The position numbers and the translations under genes are program-made. The notes under the pieces are model-generated. The model was not told where the DNA came from. It made no database searches and worked only from the letters and a program-made list of their open reading frames with translations. 64,000 nucleotides of DNA. Source: Ryuthela nishihirai (lineage: Eukaryota; Arthropoda; Arachnida; Araneae; Heptathelidae). Positions 23,067 through 33,918 of this stretch are shown in pieces; position 1 is the stretch's first letter; every line of letters starts with the position of its first letter. The stretch is from the NCBI GenBank assembly GCA_038380435.1, contig JAWZYU010000028.1:20320201-20384200 (forward strand), written 5' to 3'.

Positions 23067-23310
23067 TAACCCTTTCGCTACCGTTCCGGCCGTACCGGCC
23101 GAATCTCTTTCGCTACCGTAGCGGCCCGTCGGCCGGGAGAAGGAAGGTTGAACGGGTGAACTCTTCCTCCCCTCTTTGTGCATCTCCCGCTCAGAGGGTT
23201 CAAACGACCATCAATTAACGTTTAAATGACAAACTGCCTGCATCCCTCCAGGCAACAGGGGGACTCTAAAGGCAACCAGGCAACAGGACAACTCTCCAGG
23301 CAACAGGAGT
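23067..23310. other. GC-rich insert at a TTAA site
   Basis: TTAA (23067-23070) is followed by CCCTTTCGCTACCG, a piggyBac-like start. GC-rich sequence follows with TTTCGCTACCG repeated at about 23109 and a CCGGCC-rich stretch. No matching right end or RTE continuation was found downstream. Four CAGGCAACAG-type repeats lie at 23250-23308. Confidence 0.45.
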
Positions 23311-23713
23311 CGACTGCAGAATGTGGTGTATTTATTTCCTTTTTGAAACTTGTATTTCAGCAAAAAGCAAAGGAAACATGGAATAATTCTTTTGGATTTG
23401 AAGGGGAGATCAAAAAGTCTTAGGACTGAATAATAAATTCATGCATTAATAGTTTCTCAACAGAAAGTAGAAACAGTTGAAATATTAAATGTTTGATCAA
23501 GAGGGAATCAAATTCACAACTCTACAATTTCTTAAAAGCGCTTTTTATAGAAAAATGTGATTATTGGCAATCATATTTGAAGATCTGACTGCGGTCTGCC
23601 TAAATACCTGCTTTTGATATTTTTAATATTTAATGAGTTATAGAATCTGGAATATTTAACATTTACTTACCTTGTTAACCAAAAATCATTCAAAATTCAT
23701 ATACTGTTCAATC
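23311..23713. other. No feature seen
   Basis: AT-rich and unassigned. Confidence 0.35.
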
Positions 23714-23800
23714 ATTAGATCTTCTACTGTGGCATATAAACTGACAGGCTCCTGTCAGACCTCTGTGGCAAGCAGCTGCTTGAGGGGGTATTATTTTTTA
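23714..23800 (+). mobile_element. SINE-B 3' fragment
   Basis: ATATAAACTGACAGGCTCCT is followed by CTCTGTGGCAAGCAGCTGCT and TTGAGGGGGTATTA. It matches the 3' half of the SINE-B copy at 44290-44485. Confidence 0.75.
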
Positions 23801-24179
23801 CAGAATGTTTCTTTTTCATTTTAATATGTTGCAATAATTTTTCAGGTTTTAATTGAGTACATTTTCCAGCTTACAAAATTATTTGGATACTGAACAATTA
23901 TTTGTGAATAATTCTACATTTAAAGAGATTTGATAGAGACCTCAAGTATAACTATAGTCATATTTTGTCCATATTAATATTACTTAAGATGTTACTGATA
24001 TCTGAATATGACTCCATATTCAAATAACATGAAACGTTTTTTCTGTTCAGTACCTACGTATAGATATAATGTTTAGACAACAATATAAAAGAATTTCCAC
24101 ATTTTATTAACAGAATGCTAACTTTTGAAGCTTTCTAACTTGAAATATTAAACTTTATGGTAAAATGCTACAACAAAAC
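23801..24179. other. No feature seen
   Basis: AT-rich; it probably contains the 3' end of the Tc1 element, but no terminal repeat was identified. Confidence 0.35.
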
Positions 24180-25193
24180 AAAAAAGATCTACATTTAGTG
24201 GAGCTAATGTAGATGGTCCTGAGGAATTGCACACCAAGCAGCGTTGACTTGCTCTCATAATTCATCGAGATTTTGCGCCAGCCGCTGAGAGGTTTGCAAA
24301 CGTCGTCCAATGTGGTCCCATAGATTTTCACTTGGGGATATATCTGGAGATCGTGTTGGCCACGGTAATACTTGAACATGTTGTAAACATTGTCTGGAGA
24401 TCGTAGCAGTGTACACAGGCTTTGTCTTGCTGGAAAATGGGCTGCTGCCTGCCTCCCAAGAACGGTAACAAAACGGGCTGCTGCATGCTCCCAGGAACGA
24501 TAACAAAATGGCCTGCAGAACCGTGATAACATATCGTGCAGCTGTCAGTGTTCCCGTGATGCGGATAAGAAGTGACCTGCTGTCATATCCAACAGCATCC
24601 CATGCCATTATGTCTGGCTGACGGGTGGTGTGCCAGTCACGAACAAAAGCTGGATCCATCCTCTTGCCATACATGGACCCATCGATAGTCAGCTCCCAGA
24701 CAAAAATGGGATTCTTCACTAAACACAACAGTGTTCAATTCATGGCCCAGTTCTCATGACTTCGACACCAAGCCAGACGAGCGCTGCGATGATTTACAGT
24801 CAATGGCAGTGGACGTAATGGTTGCCCAGAGCACAGGTGTGCCTCACGTAACCTTTGGTTTACCATTCAGGTGGTTGTGGGGACATCCATGGTTGCTGAC
24901 ACAGTCCGTCGAATATCGCCTGCAGTGCTCTGGGGTGACGAACGAGCATGTCGAACAATGTGCCTATCAAGCAGGGCTGACGTCTGTCGGATGGTACCAC
25001 TCCCTCTGTGACACATGCTAGAACCTTCATTTCGCCACTGTTGCCAACGGCATTCAACAGTTCGTGCATCCCGATGAACATGGACAGCGACACAACCTGT
25101 AGTCCATCCAGCTTCACATAGGCTTATAATTCATCTCTCTCAAACGCATCTAAATGTTAATAAACATGATGATGGCGTGTACCAGGCATTTTC
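24180..25193 (-). pseudogene. Tc1-like transposase, decayed
   Basis: Reading down the minus strand, an N-terminal Met near 25193 leads to a paired/HTH region with FERDEL, then EAGWTTG and CRWQQW in another frame. A second helix region follows, then RLREAHL and LPLTVNHRSARLAWCRSH. The DDE catalytic domain is recognisable: ESHFCLGADYRWVHVW with the first Asp region, then LIRITGTLTAARYV, then IFQQDKACVHC with the second Asp, and SPDISPSENLWDHIGRRLQ with the Glu position. Each block is in a different frame and stops intervene. An internal duplication of about 45 bp (CAGCAGCCC repeated near 24440-24500) lies between catalytic blocks. Length corresponds to a normal Tc1 protein of about 330-340 residues. 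Terminal repeats were not found. The family moves by cut-and-paste at TA. Confidence 0.85.
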
Positions 25194-25865
25194 GGCCTTC
25201 GCTGAACAATTTCTAAGCAGAATTCTAATTTCAACCGTTCCAGCACCGAATCTCAACCTTTCGCACAACTTCCACCTGCATAAACACAATACCATCCCTG
25301 TTTCTTCTTGCACCTTTTCTCTTGAGCCACACACGTCATTGGCTCTGGATTATCACCATTTGCACATCTCAACTGCTCACACCCACCCTTCTATTTGCAT
25401 GTTTGTACATGTTCTTCTGGGTGGGGCACTTTCAATGTCGAGCAGTGTATATGCATACGCATATCTAGAAATTAAAATAACTCCCAATCGATATATGCGA
25501 TATTACAAAACGTTTTCCGACATTTGCATGTTATGCGAATGGAGAGTCATATTCAGAGATCCCTAAATGTAAAAATAATATTTTTTCTGGAAAATGTCAC
25601 TGAGTATAAATTAAGGATCTCATTCAAATCTCTCTAAAGCTCAATTTTCAGCAATATTCTTTTGATATTTAAAGAGTTTTGGAGCCCAAAGCATTTAAAA
25701 TCAGTGTCACCGAACATAACAATTTACTTCCAAAAGCCCATTAAAACACAAATTATATTTGTTACAACAAGCCGCTTACTGAAATAAATGCAAATTTAGA
25801 TGTTGGTGTAATGATTCTTGCAGTTAATTAATTATCAGTCCAGTAATTAATATTCAGCGGATCCC
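25194..25865. other. No gene assigned
   Basis: An open frame of 129 codons at 25177-25566 on the plus strand lies mostly outside the Tc1 coding region. It has no recognised domain and is probably chance. Confidence 0.35.
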
Positions 25866-25978
25866 CTTCCCTTGCCCCGAGAAGGTTAGAGGAGGGGACC
25901 CACTGGATAGTTCGGAGATAGGACGTAGTCTCCTGTCAAGGCCATCCAGCGTGTTCTTTAACGTGCAGAGGGTATGAT
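25866..25978 (-). mobile_element. SINE-A core fragment
   Basis: On the minus strand it reads ACGTTAAAGAACACGCTGGA and the distal block with GTCCCCTCC. Head and tail are missing. Confidence 0.75.
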
Positions 25979-26250
25979 TACCTTCATACGAAAATTTTTA
26001 GAACGAATTTAAGAGCAGAGTTTGCTGTTAAATGTATCCAACTTAATAACTGTAAAAATTTGAGGAAAATTGTTGAAAATCGAGAATTAGAAAGATTTGA
26101 GGGAATCTTCAATTTATCTCGAGTGACGTTTTCCCGTAAAAAAAATCATTTTCAAATTTAGGGAGCTCTGAATGTTACTTTCTATTCACATAATAATATG
26201 GAAGTGTCAGGAAAACGTTTTGGAGCATAGAATACTTTTATTTTAGTTAC

Positions 26251-26635
26251 GAGGGCCGGGGGGGGGGGTGCTGAGTCGGTAGCGCACCAAGCTCCTAATC
26301 GTCAGTTCCCGGTTCGAGCTCTACCTTGGTCAAGCGTTGAGATTTACAGCCTCGAAACTCTCCTCCCTTTCCTGGTCAGTAGCGGACACCGATAGTCAAA
26401 GAAAGGCAGCCGTCCGTCGGATGGGACGTTAAGCCATGGCATAGCATGTGGGAGATCCATACCTTGTGCACGTGAAACAACACACTGGGATGGTCATGAC
26501 GGGAGGCTTCTACCTGCCTCCTAACAGCTGTTTAGTGCACGCCCTTTCCCCAACCTTCCCTGAGCCTTTAGGGTCCTTGTGACCTGGCTGTTTAGCTTAT
26601 TGTGTGCAAAAAAGTGTCGATCAGAAATGGGTGCT
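26251..26635 (+). mobile_element. SINE-A copy
   Basis: Head (GTGCTGAGTCGGTAGCGCAC; GGTTCGAGCTC), core (GGATGGGACGTTAAGCCATG; TGCACGTGAAACAACAC) and distal part up to GCAAAAAAGTGTCGATCAGA. The tail is degraded. A G11 run precedes the head. Confidence 0.8.
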
Positions 26636-26757
26636 CCATAATATGAGTTGAGTCCCGTGATTCCAGCTACAGGCATTGCCCTTCTGATATTAGTTAGTAA
26701 AACCCAGAGGTTAAAAACTCTCACTAGTTGGAAGAAACGGTTGGTTTGATCTTATTA

Positions 26758-27183
26758 CAACTGAGCGCCACTTTTTTTTTGCACGCGATGGGCTAAATGG
26801 GGGACCCATTGGAATAGCTGTTTTGGGAGACAGATGGTAGCCCCCGTCATGGCCAGCCACAGATGGGGTAGACCCCGTGATGGCCACAGATGGTAGATGC
26901 CGTGAATGCCGTTAAGCCGTGATGGCCACAGATGACCCCGTAGACCCAGCCACAGATGGTAGCCCCCGTCATGGCCAGCCACAGATCTCCCGCAGATGGG
27001 GCCACGGCTTAACGTCCTACCCGACGGATAGCTGAATTCCTTTCCAAGGCCATCGGTGTTCCATACTGACCTTGGCAGGGCGGGGGAATTTTGCGGAGAT
27101 AAATATCAACGCTGACCCAGGTGGGAGTCGAACCTGCGAACTGCCGATTACGGCTCTCTACCCACTGAGCCAATCCCTCCCTC
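26758..27183 (-). mobile_element. SINE-A copy with internal expansion
   Basis: The minus strand has head, linker and core start (27183-27000) and distal part (26830-26758). Between them, at 26830-27005, short words (CCACAGATGG, GATGGTAG, CCCCCGTCATGGCCAGCC) recur several times in shuffled order where other copies have a single unit. This looks like local replication slippage inside the SINE. Confidence 0.8.
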
Positions 27184-28271
27184 ACATTAGTTGGAATGTC
27201 CATTCGCTTTTGAAGAAAACTAAAATCGAACAATTACGAACTGCTTTCTCTTTGAAAATTATAGAAGGATAACATATCGCCTGTGGATATTTTTTTCCAG
27301 CTGCTACTTTTCCAATCCTCACATCCATTTTTTTCCTTGTGCATTCTTATTTGCGCTCCTATTGTAACATTACATTAAACCATTTCTACTGCTTGTTTGC
27401 AGCCGCAAGTCATTGGAACACTGAAAAATCCCGGTAAGAATTGACTTAAAAATAGACTGCGCCAGAAGCGGAAATAACGTAGGTCTCTATTACGAGAAAG
27501 GAAATGAGACTGCCCTGCCCGAACTTGGCCAGCTATGGAGAAGACGGCCAGACGCAATACGGCTGAAAGTGAACCAGAGGACCAACTTATTATTGGGTGC
27601 CATCTACTTCTGAAAGGATAGTGGGTTGGAAGATACGGTTGCGGTTTTTTGGTTTATTATATATAAACCAAAAAAGCATTTGCAGCACAAGTGCTGCATT
27701 TTTGAAGGCGAACATGTGTAAGGGTAAAACGGGAACTAGGTCTTAGGATAAGAAGGGGTTTGTTTTTATTTGGGAAGTCCAGAGAAAATGAAGCAACCAA
27801 TTCGGTGCAGTTTAATAAGGATATTATACTGCCCTATAAAAGAATTAAATATTAATTAAATCATTACGCAAACTTTTAAAAATGAAGATTTATTTTATTC
27901 CTTGGTTTGGAACAATATTTATTAGTTTAGTTTTTATTTATTACTGTTTTGAAATATTACATCTTCTATTTAAGTAATGAACGAATAATGTTGAAAATCG
28001 AGATTTAAATATGCAGATTTGATCATGTTCTTTATTTTATTCTCAGTCACATTTTTTCCATTAAATACACATTTCAGAAGTTACAGAACTTCGCAGTTAG
28101 ATTCCCATTGACATAACCTGGAAATTCTTTGATATACACTGCCCTGCCAAAATAATATATATATATATGTAATAAAATATAGTTTTATACATCTTTATAT
28201 AATATTATTTTACTATTTTAATATATCTATAATAGAAATAAGGAGAAAATTGGGACTAGATTATTACAATA
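27184..28271. other. No gene; one hairpin
   Basis: A hairpin at 27645-27676 has TTTTTTGGTTTAT and ATAAACCAAAAAA arms. The stretch 27735-27850 loosely resembles 28240-28360 (GGATAAGAA.GGG, TTTTATT.GG), perhaps an old duplication. Confidence 0.4.
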
Positions 28272-28632
28272 AGAATGGGAACTTATTTTTGTTGAGGGAG
28301 GGTGGGTTAATAAAAACTGAGATAATGAAATAGAAAATTCTACAATTCAGTAAAAATATTATTTAAAAAAATATTTCACAATTTTTTTTGTAGTTCTTTT
28401 AAAAAGCGAGCTCATGTCATCGTTTTGTTGTTTGTTTTCTCCGTCTGTAGACATTCAACTTTTTTGTTTTAAGCGATAAATTTAAAATTCTTTTTGAATT
28501 GGATAGGTAAATCATACGATTCGCCTTTCAGAATCTTCCAAAGGTGTTAATAGTGCCCGCGAACTGTGAAAAGTTTTTGAATTTTCGTAGTTTGAATTTC
28601 TATCGTTAGAGGCCGTTAAATAGGCCGCGCGA

Positions 28633-28668
28633 AAGTTCCGATCATAGGTAAAACAACCCAATCGACCC
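28633..28668 (+). repeat. SINE-A tail fragment
   Basis: The block AGGTAAAACAACCCAATCG is the SINE-A terminus. It is followed by TATGTGACCTGG, which is found in SINE-A just before the tail, so the order is rearranged. It is short and could be coincidental. Confidence 0.35.
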
Positions 28669-29111
28669 TTATGTGACCTGGAACACAAAACCGTAACGGA
28701 AATTTTTTAACCGTCCTGAGTTCTACGACCATAAATAACTCGACACACCAATTCACTTACTAGCAGATAGATACATAGACAAACTCGAGGTATTCGAAGG
28801 ATCAGAAATACAGTGCCGTTTCCAAGATGTAGAAACCAGCAGACATCATTTGGAATTTCAAACTCCCACGTGGATCGAAATTCGACCTCTGGTCGACTTC
28901 AACGGATTGGTGTATCCAGAATTTCGCAACTCTTCAGAGATGCAGGACTCGAATACCCCTGTACATGATGTTCCACGTTTCTGTTAGGCGTAGTTATTAT
29001 TATTATTACAGTTTGACTGAAATATGACCTCTAAATGGAGACATCGGATCCAATTTTTCATAAGCTTTCTAAGATCTACGACAAGAAATATCCTCGTAGG
29101 CAGGGGAGGTA

Positions 29112-29323
29112 CAGTCGCTCAAAAAATATCCCAACACTCTGTTTGATTACAGAATTTAGAAAGAATATCTGGCAACGATTTTTTTCGAAATTAAAAATCT
29201 GGCAACCTTCGTGTACGTACATGAAAGTTGCCAGACCACTAATTTCTAAAAAAAATTGTTGCCAGATATTTTTTCTGAATTCTGTAATCAATCATAGCGT
29301 TCGGATACTTTTTTGAGCGACTG
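29112..29323. mobile_element. Tc1/mariner MITE, palindromic, copy 1
   Basis: A 212-bp element between TA duplications (29110-29111, 29324-29325) starts CAGTCGCTCAAAAAA and ends in the complement. The whole element is close to a full palindrome centred at about 29217 (CTTCGTGTACGTACATGAAAG). It has no coding capacity. Copies lie at 33919 and 42049. Confidence 0.9.
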
Positions 29324-29590
29324 TACGTCCCTGCCTACGGGGTGTCATCAATACCCATCCAATTCAACAGGAATTTTAAATTAATCTGTTAAAACTAAAA
29401 AGATGAAAGTGTACAGACAGATAAAACAAACAAAATGATGACATTAGTTCGTTTGAAAAACGAACTACAAAAAAAAAATTGCAAAAATATTTGTGAAATA
29501 ATATTATTAATGAATTGTGTAGAATTTCCTTTTTCATTATCTCTGGGTTTTCATTAACCCACCCTCCCTCAATAAAAATAAGTCCGCTGA

Positions 29591-30551
29591 GAACCCTGTC
29601 GTCTTCTACTAAATATCGAACTCGTCTATCTGCTTTGAACTCCAAAACAATTGTCTTTATTTCGTTCAGTTTAAAAATATTAAAAAGAAATTGAACAATA
29701 ACAGTTGGAAGTTTTATACAACTTTATCTTAGCCCCATATGTTATTCTGACACTAAAAATATATTAAAACAACAATTATAAAATCTCATATAGAATATCA
29801 TTTTAATCTTTCCTGTTCGGTGGAATGTTTTAGTAACTGGGAAACCCTACTCAAGGCTTATTCTCAGACCGCCCCGAACTAAATTCTAGGTACGTCCCTG
29901 CCCGTAGGCATCAAATTAACTCTCTAAAAGTGGTAAATTAAAATTTAATTTTTGATTTCGAAGCCCCAACACACAAAGAATCCGAGATTTTTAAAGCTTC
30001 TGAAATCTGTGATCCGAAGTACTCCTATATACCAATATTCACATTTCTAGCACTTTTACGTCAAGCTTTGATCTCTGCTTCACCTCTCTCTGACTTTGAA
30101 GGACAGGTCGAAGATCGAATTTCGGATTTTTTCTCCCGAGAACTACGATCTGAATTACCCCTAAGTGCAGATTTTCAGAGCTTTACAACTTCTGCATGAT
30201 GGTCGTAATTAGCGTCATCCTTTGTCACGCACTAACTCACAATCAGCTAATTTTTAATTGTCAACTGAAATTCACGAAATAGATGTCTATAAGAAAATAT
30301 ATAGGTGAAAAACATATCCTATTAAAGTATTCCGATCGAGAATGATCGCTGAAAATAAGGCAAAATCTAGCGAATTTCTGCGATCCTTTTCTTATTTGGA
30401 AAGAAATTCCTGTGATCCTAATTAAACCATAAAGAAAAATCCGTTTTAATGTCCCCTAAAAGCGTCATGGGCCTACTTTCCACTGTTCAATTCTAAAAAA
30501 CTGGTTTTTTGGGACCTAGAATTTCAGTTGTGAGCCAAAAAAAATAGTGCC
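29591..30551. other. No gene; a repeated motif
   Basis: TACGTCCCTGCC.GTAGGCATC at 29891-29912 echoes TACGTCCCTGCCTACGGGGT beside the MITE at 29324. The rest is unassigned. Confidence 0.4.
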
Positions 30552-30945
30552 ACTCGAAGGTGGTGTTGATGGTGGATATCCCGCCTGGATCGTAATCTGC
30601 AGTTTCCAAATTGGAGTCCCAGCTGGGCGAATGTTGAGACTTATGTCCGCAAAACTTCCCACACTTCCCTCGGTCAGGAGGGGACACTGATGGGCTTGGA
30701 AAGGCAACTGTCCGTCGGATGGGACGTTAAGTCGTAGCCAAGTGAACCTGAGAGCCATAACCTGTGCACGTTAAAGAGCACGTTAGGTGAACTTTACGAG
30801 AAACGACCATCTGTCTCGTAACAACTGTCCAATGATTCCCCTCCCTCCAAACCTGCTCTGAACCTCGGAGTCCTTGCGACCTGACCATTTGGACCATTGT
30901 GAGCAAAAAAAGTGCCGCTCAGAGATAAAGCAATTCAACCCTTTC
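30552..30945 (+). mobile_element. SINE-A copy, diverged
   Basis: GGATCGTAATCTGCAGTTTCC and GAGTCCCAGCTGGGCGAA mark the head. GTCGGATGGGACGTTAAGTC and TGTGCACGTTAAAGAGCACG mark the core. GTGCCGCTCAGAGATAAAGCA marks the distal end. Several indels are present. Confidence 0.85.
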
Positions 30946-31575
30946 CTGTATCTACATCTGAGCCATTAAGTCCTAGTGACTTCATTTGGACAGTGAAGGT
31001 AAAAAAAAAATCATGCTGACAATTAATACAACCCAACCAAAAAATAATAATTAAGACCTTTCATTTTGAAATCAATAGGATATGAATGATATAATAATAA
31101 TTTAACAATCTGTTTCCATTTTGAAAGTTTTTAGAAAAAAAATTTCGAAAAAATGTTTTTTTTATTTATTATTTTTATTCCAACGTTAATCTAAATATTT
31201 CAATTGATTTCTTCAAATCATACGGAAGCCCGAATAATTCAAAAACACGAATATTCTAATTCACGCAATTGACCAACAATATCAGTGTAGAACAATGTCA
31301 CGTAACAGCCAACAGATCCATTATTAGAATGCGATCACACTGTGTCGTAACGCAAGAATTACAATCAGAGAATATCCGTTTTCAGAACGGCGGCAATCAT
31401 TCAGCCTAAGATGAGACTGCGCAGTTGACGCTTTCGAAAATTCTCGTATATCATTGGTTCACTAACAGGAAAAGCGATCGTGTCGACCTATATGACCTAT
31501 GAGAATTTTCAAGACGTTAACTGAGCACTCTTCGCCCCCCCCCCATCCCACCCTAACGTGACCCGAGCCGTTGGT
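30946..31575. other. No feature seen
   Basis: AT-rich DNA; a C10 run lies near 31535. Confidence 0.4.
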
Positions 31576-31652
31576 CTACTTTGGTTGTTTTACCTGTCAA
31601 CGGCACTTTAGTTCGCGTAATGAGCTAAATGATCAGGTCAGAAGACCCAGGG
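31576..31652 (-). mobile_element. SINE-A 3' part, split copy
   Basis: This is the reverse complement of the SINE-A end: GGTTGTTTTACCTG, then GGCACTTT, GAGCTAAATGATCAGGTCA. The copy resumes at about 32004 after an intervening block of about 350 bp. The words TGATCAG near both junctions suggest a target-like duplication. Confidence 0.8.
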
Positions 31653-31667
31653 CTGGATCTGGGGGGA

Positions 31668-31879
31668 CCGTGCCTTGACGTATCCTCTGACGTGCGACCG
31701 TGCCTTGACGTGTCCTCTGACGTGCGACCGTGCCTTGACGTGTCCTCTGACGTGTGACCGTGCCTTGACGTGTCCTTTGACTGCGACCGTGCCTTGACGT
31801 GTCCTCTGACGTGCGACCGTGCCTTGACGTGTCCTCTGACGTGCGACCGTGCCTTGACGTGTCCTCTGACGTGCGACCA
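31668..31879. repeat. 30-bp minisatellite, about 7 copies
   Basis: The unit contains GTGCCTTGACGTGTCCTCTG followed by ACGTGCGACC. Starts fall at 31668, 31698, 31728, 31758, 31787, 31817 and 31847. One unit is 29 bp. Most units are identical. The multiple-of-three unit keeps a minus frame open that encodes a ten-residue Arg/His/Ser-rich repeat. I regard that as a by-product. Confidence 0.95.
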
Positions 31880-32003
31880 TGGCTTCACACGGACCATGAC
31901 CTGAAGTTCCTTCCGATGCTTATTACAGGTATGTAAATAAGTACAAACTGTTTTACTAGGAGCTGCAACTTTTTTTACATACAATGTACTTAGTGATCAG
32001 ATG

Positions 32004-32390
32004 ATAAGGACCGCAAAGGTTCAGAGAAGGTTGGATGAAGGGAAACCACTGGGTAGCTGTTAGGATACAGATGGTAGCTCCCGTCAAGGCCATCCAACAT
32101 GGTCTATAACATTTGTTCTGTTATTCTATAGCATGCACAGTGTATGGCTTTTCATGCATATACCCATGTGCATGAAAGCCATACACTGTGCATGATATAG
32201 AATAACACAACAAATGTTATGTCATTTGACGGACGGCGGCCTTTCCAAGACGATCGGTGTCCCCCTATTGACAAAGGGCAGGGCGGGGAGTTTTGCGGAG
32301 ATAAATATCAACGCTGACCCAGGTAGGACTCGAACCTGGTAAATTCAGATTATGAGCCTGGCACTTCACAGACTGAGCCACCACCAACCC
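32004..32390 (-). mobile_element. SINE-A 5' and core, split copy
   Basis: Continuation of the copy at 31576. Distal block (AGGTTCAGAGAAGGTTGGATG), then CAAGGCCATCCAAC, a hairpin insertion at 32106-32220, then GACGGACGGCGGCCTTTCC, GCGGAGATAAATATCAACGC and the head (GACCCAGGTAGGACTCGAAC). Confidence 0.85.
32106..32220. repeat. 115-bp palindrome inside SINE-A
   Basis: Arms of about 53 bp from ATAACATTTGTTCTG to TTTTCATGCA pair with TGCATGAAAGCC to CAAATGTTAT across a loop of about 9 bases, with one or two mismatches. Part of the left arm (GCACAGTGTATGGCTTTTCATG) is the SINE core itself, so the right arm is an inverted duplication of SINE sequence. Confidence 0.9.
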
Positions 32391-33918
32391 AATACCTTTA
32401 ACAACAAAACTCAGGTTGATGCCTTCATAGTAGCGATGGCGATCTTATGACACGCGTGCCAAAGGTAACATGCACGATGATTTATGTTGGCACTCCCTTG
32501 AGAGGTGAAGAGAAATAGTGACTACGGCTAGTATAGAGAATTAGAAATAATGGCCACAGCAATTCAGTACATATTTATGGATGAAATCATTGGTAGCAAG
32601 ATGATGACTAGGTTGTTATAATTAGTTACTTATTCATTACGAATTTCAATTGTGCATTCACATGTGTAAAATATCTCGCCAAATAACTGATTACATAATT
32701 TTTCTAAAAAACAGGATCAAAAACAGACGAATTAAAGCTATCAACTGTTCATTAATTTCCTTTAAAGCACTTCTGTAGAACTTAAAATTTAGTTAAGGTT
32801 TCTGTTTTTGCTTCAGAGAGATGTACTCTGTCACTTATAAAAATTCACTTCATTCTATTAAAGGTATCGAAATATCAGTGATGCGTTGAGCACAGTAGTT
32901 GAAAGTAGTATGTGAGTTTGTACGTGTGAAGGAATGATTTTGATTTTCACTTGTGTAATGGCGAGCCTAAAACTTAGTGTTCCGTATCCTTATATTTGAA
33001 CCGTTATTTGAACTATTTGATTTGCATTGTATGAGGAACTGATAGGTTTCGTCCATTAGATTTTGAAATAATATAGGTTTTTATTTGTTATAATGTTCAA
33101 TCGTTCAATAAATTCTTCTTGTAATTAATTTTGTTTTGTGGCCTGAATATATATAATTATATAGTATCGTGGCCAGAGTTTTAATTTTTGTCATGGCATG
33201 TTAAAAGAAATGTTACTTGATTCAAAAGGATAGTAAATCGTGGGTTTATAATGGAAAAATCTATCTCGCCATGTTAAAAAATGTTGAACAATGCTCTATG
33301 CATTAGTATTATACACTGAACGGCAGGTCAAGAGTAACTCATATACACAGTTAAGTAACTTCTTAAATAAGATTTGTATGAAAGAATTTAACAAGGAAAA
33401 AACGAAAAAATATATTTATAATGAGATAGCAATCAAATCTCGTAAAATCTCGGTTTTCAACAGCATTCTTTGGGTAGTTACGGAAATGCGAATACTTAAC
33501 AGCAGCAATGTAATTACGAAAATAATTAATTTGAATTCGAAAATAATTAATACGAAAATAATTGATTTGGATGAGAATTTAAAAAGGTTAAACGAAAGCA
33601 ATAACCGCTATCTAAACTTTAACAAGATATGTAGCTATATTTTCAGTAGATCGAGTACTGATTAGTTAAATTTTCCCCAATTTTGAATTTTTTTTGCAGA
33701 ACGAGATAACTTGCTAAACGTTTCAGTTTCAAAGACTCTTTAAATACTGAACAGAAACTTCTATAAAATCAAGATTTAAGTAGTTTATTACTGCAATTAA
33801 ATCTTTAGCTAAACACATATTTTCCTATTAAAGCATGCATAATATATTAGTGAAATGTCTGCGCATTAGTTTTTTACTCTAAATTAAAAACATCACCAAT
33901 AACAAAAGTGACCATGTA
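32391..33918. other. No gene assigned
   Basis: The frame at 33291-33665 (124 codons) is Asn/Ile/Lys-rich, reflects AT content and a small AATAATT repeat, and shows no domain. Confidence 0.4.

Larger units (their letters stand above)
21057..23070 (+). mobile_element. RTE non-LTR retrotransposon, copy A
   Basis: It has a 5' leader (21057 to about 21593) that reappears at 57782-57983, the endonuclease frame, a linker, and the region just before the reverse transcriptase. It stops in GGTGGCTTTAA at about 23070, where unrelated GC-rich sequence follows. The polymerase domain is therefore absent. Sequence is nearly identical to copy D wherever both exist. A roughly 15-bp deletion at about 22377 ends the endonuclease frame early, and another disruption occurs near 22735-22785. 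Confidence 0.9.
28272..29590. repeat. Large fold-back repeat, arms about 240 bp
   Basis: The segment 28272-28514 is complementary to 29353-29590 at roughly 75-80% by eye. Shared blocks include TTGAGGGAGGGTGGGTTAAT, GAGATAATGAAA and TTTTTTTGTAGTTC. The spacer is about 840 bp and holds no coding sequence but does contain a Tc1/mariner MITE. The arms may be the long terminal repeats of a fold-back DNA transposon, or two inverted copies of one unknown repeat. No target duplication was found. Confidence 0.7.

Noticed and set aside
25177..25566. 129-codon plus frame beside the Tc1 relic
   Set aside because: It partly overlaps the start of the antisense transposase. No domain recognised.
31625..31984. 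Minus frame with a ten-residue Arg/His repeat
   Set aside because: It is a translation of the 30-bp minisatellite, with a frame change at the 29-bp unit. No sign of selection for protein.
33291..33665. 124-codon frame
   Set aside because: Composition is Asn/Ile/Lys from AT content and a small AATAATT repeat; no domain.
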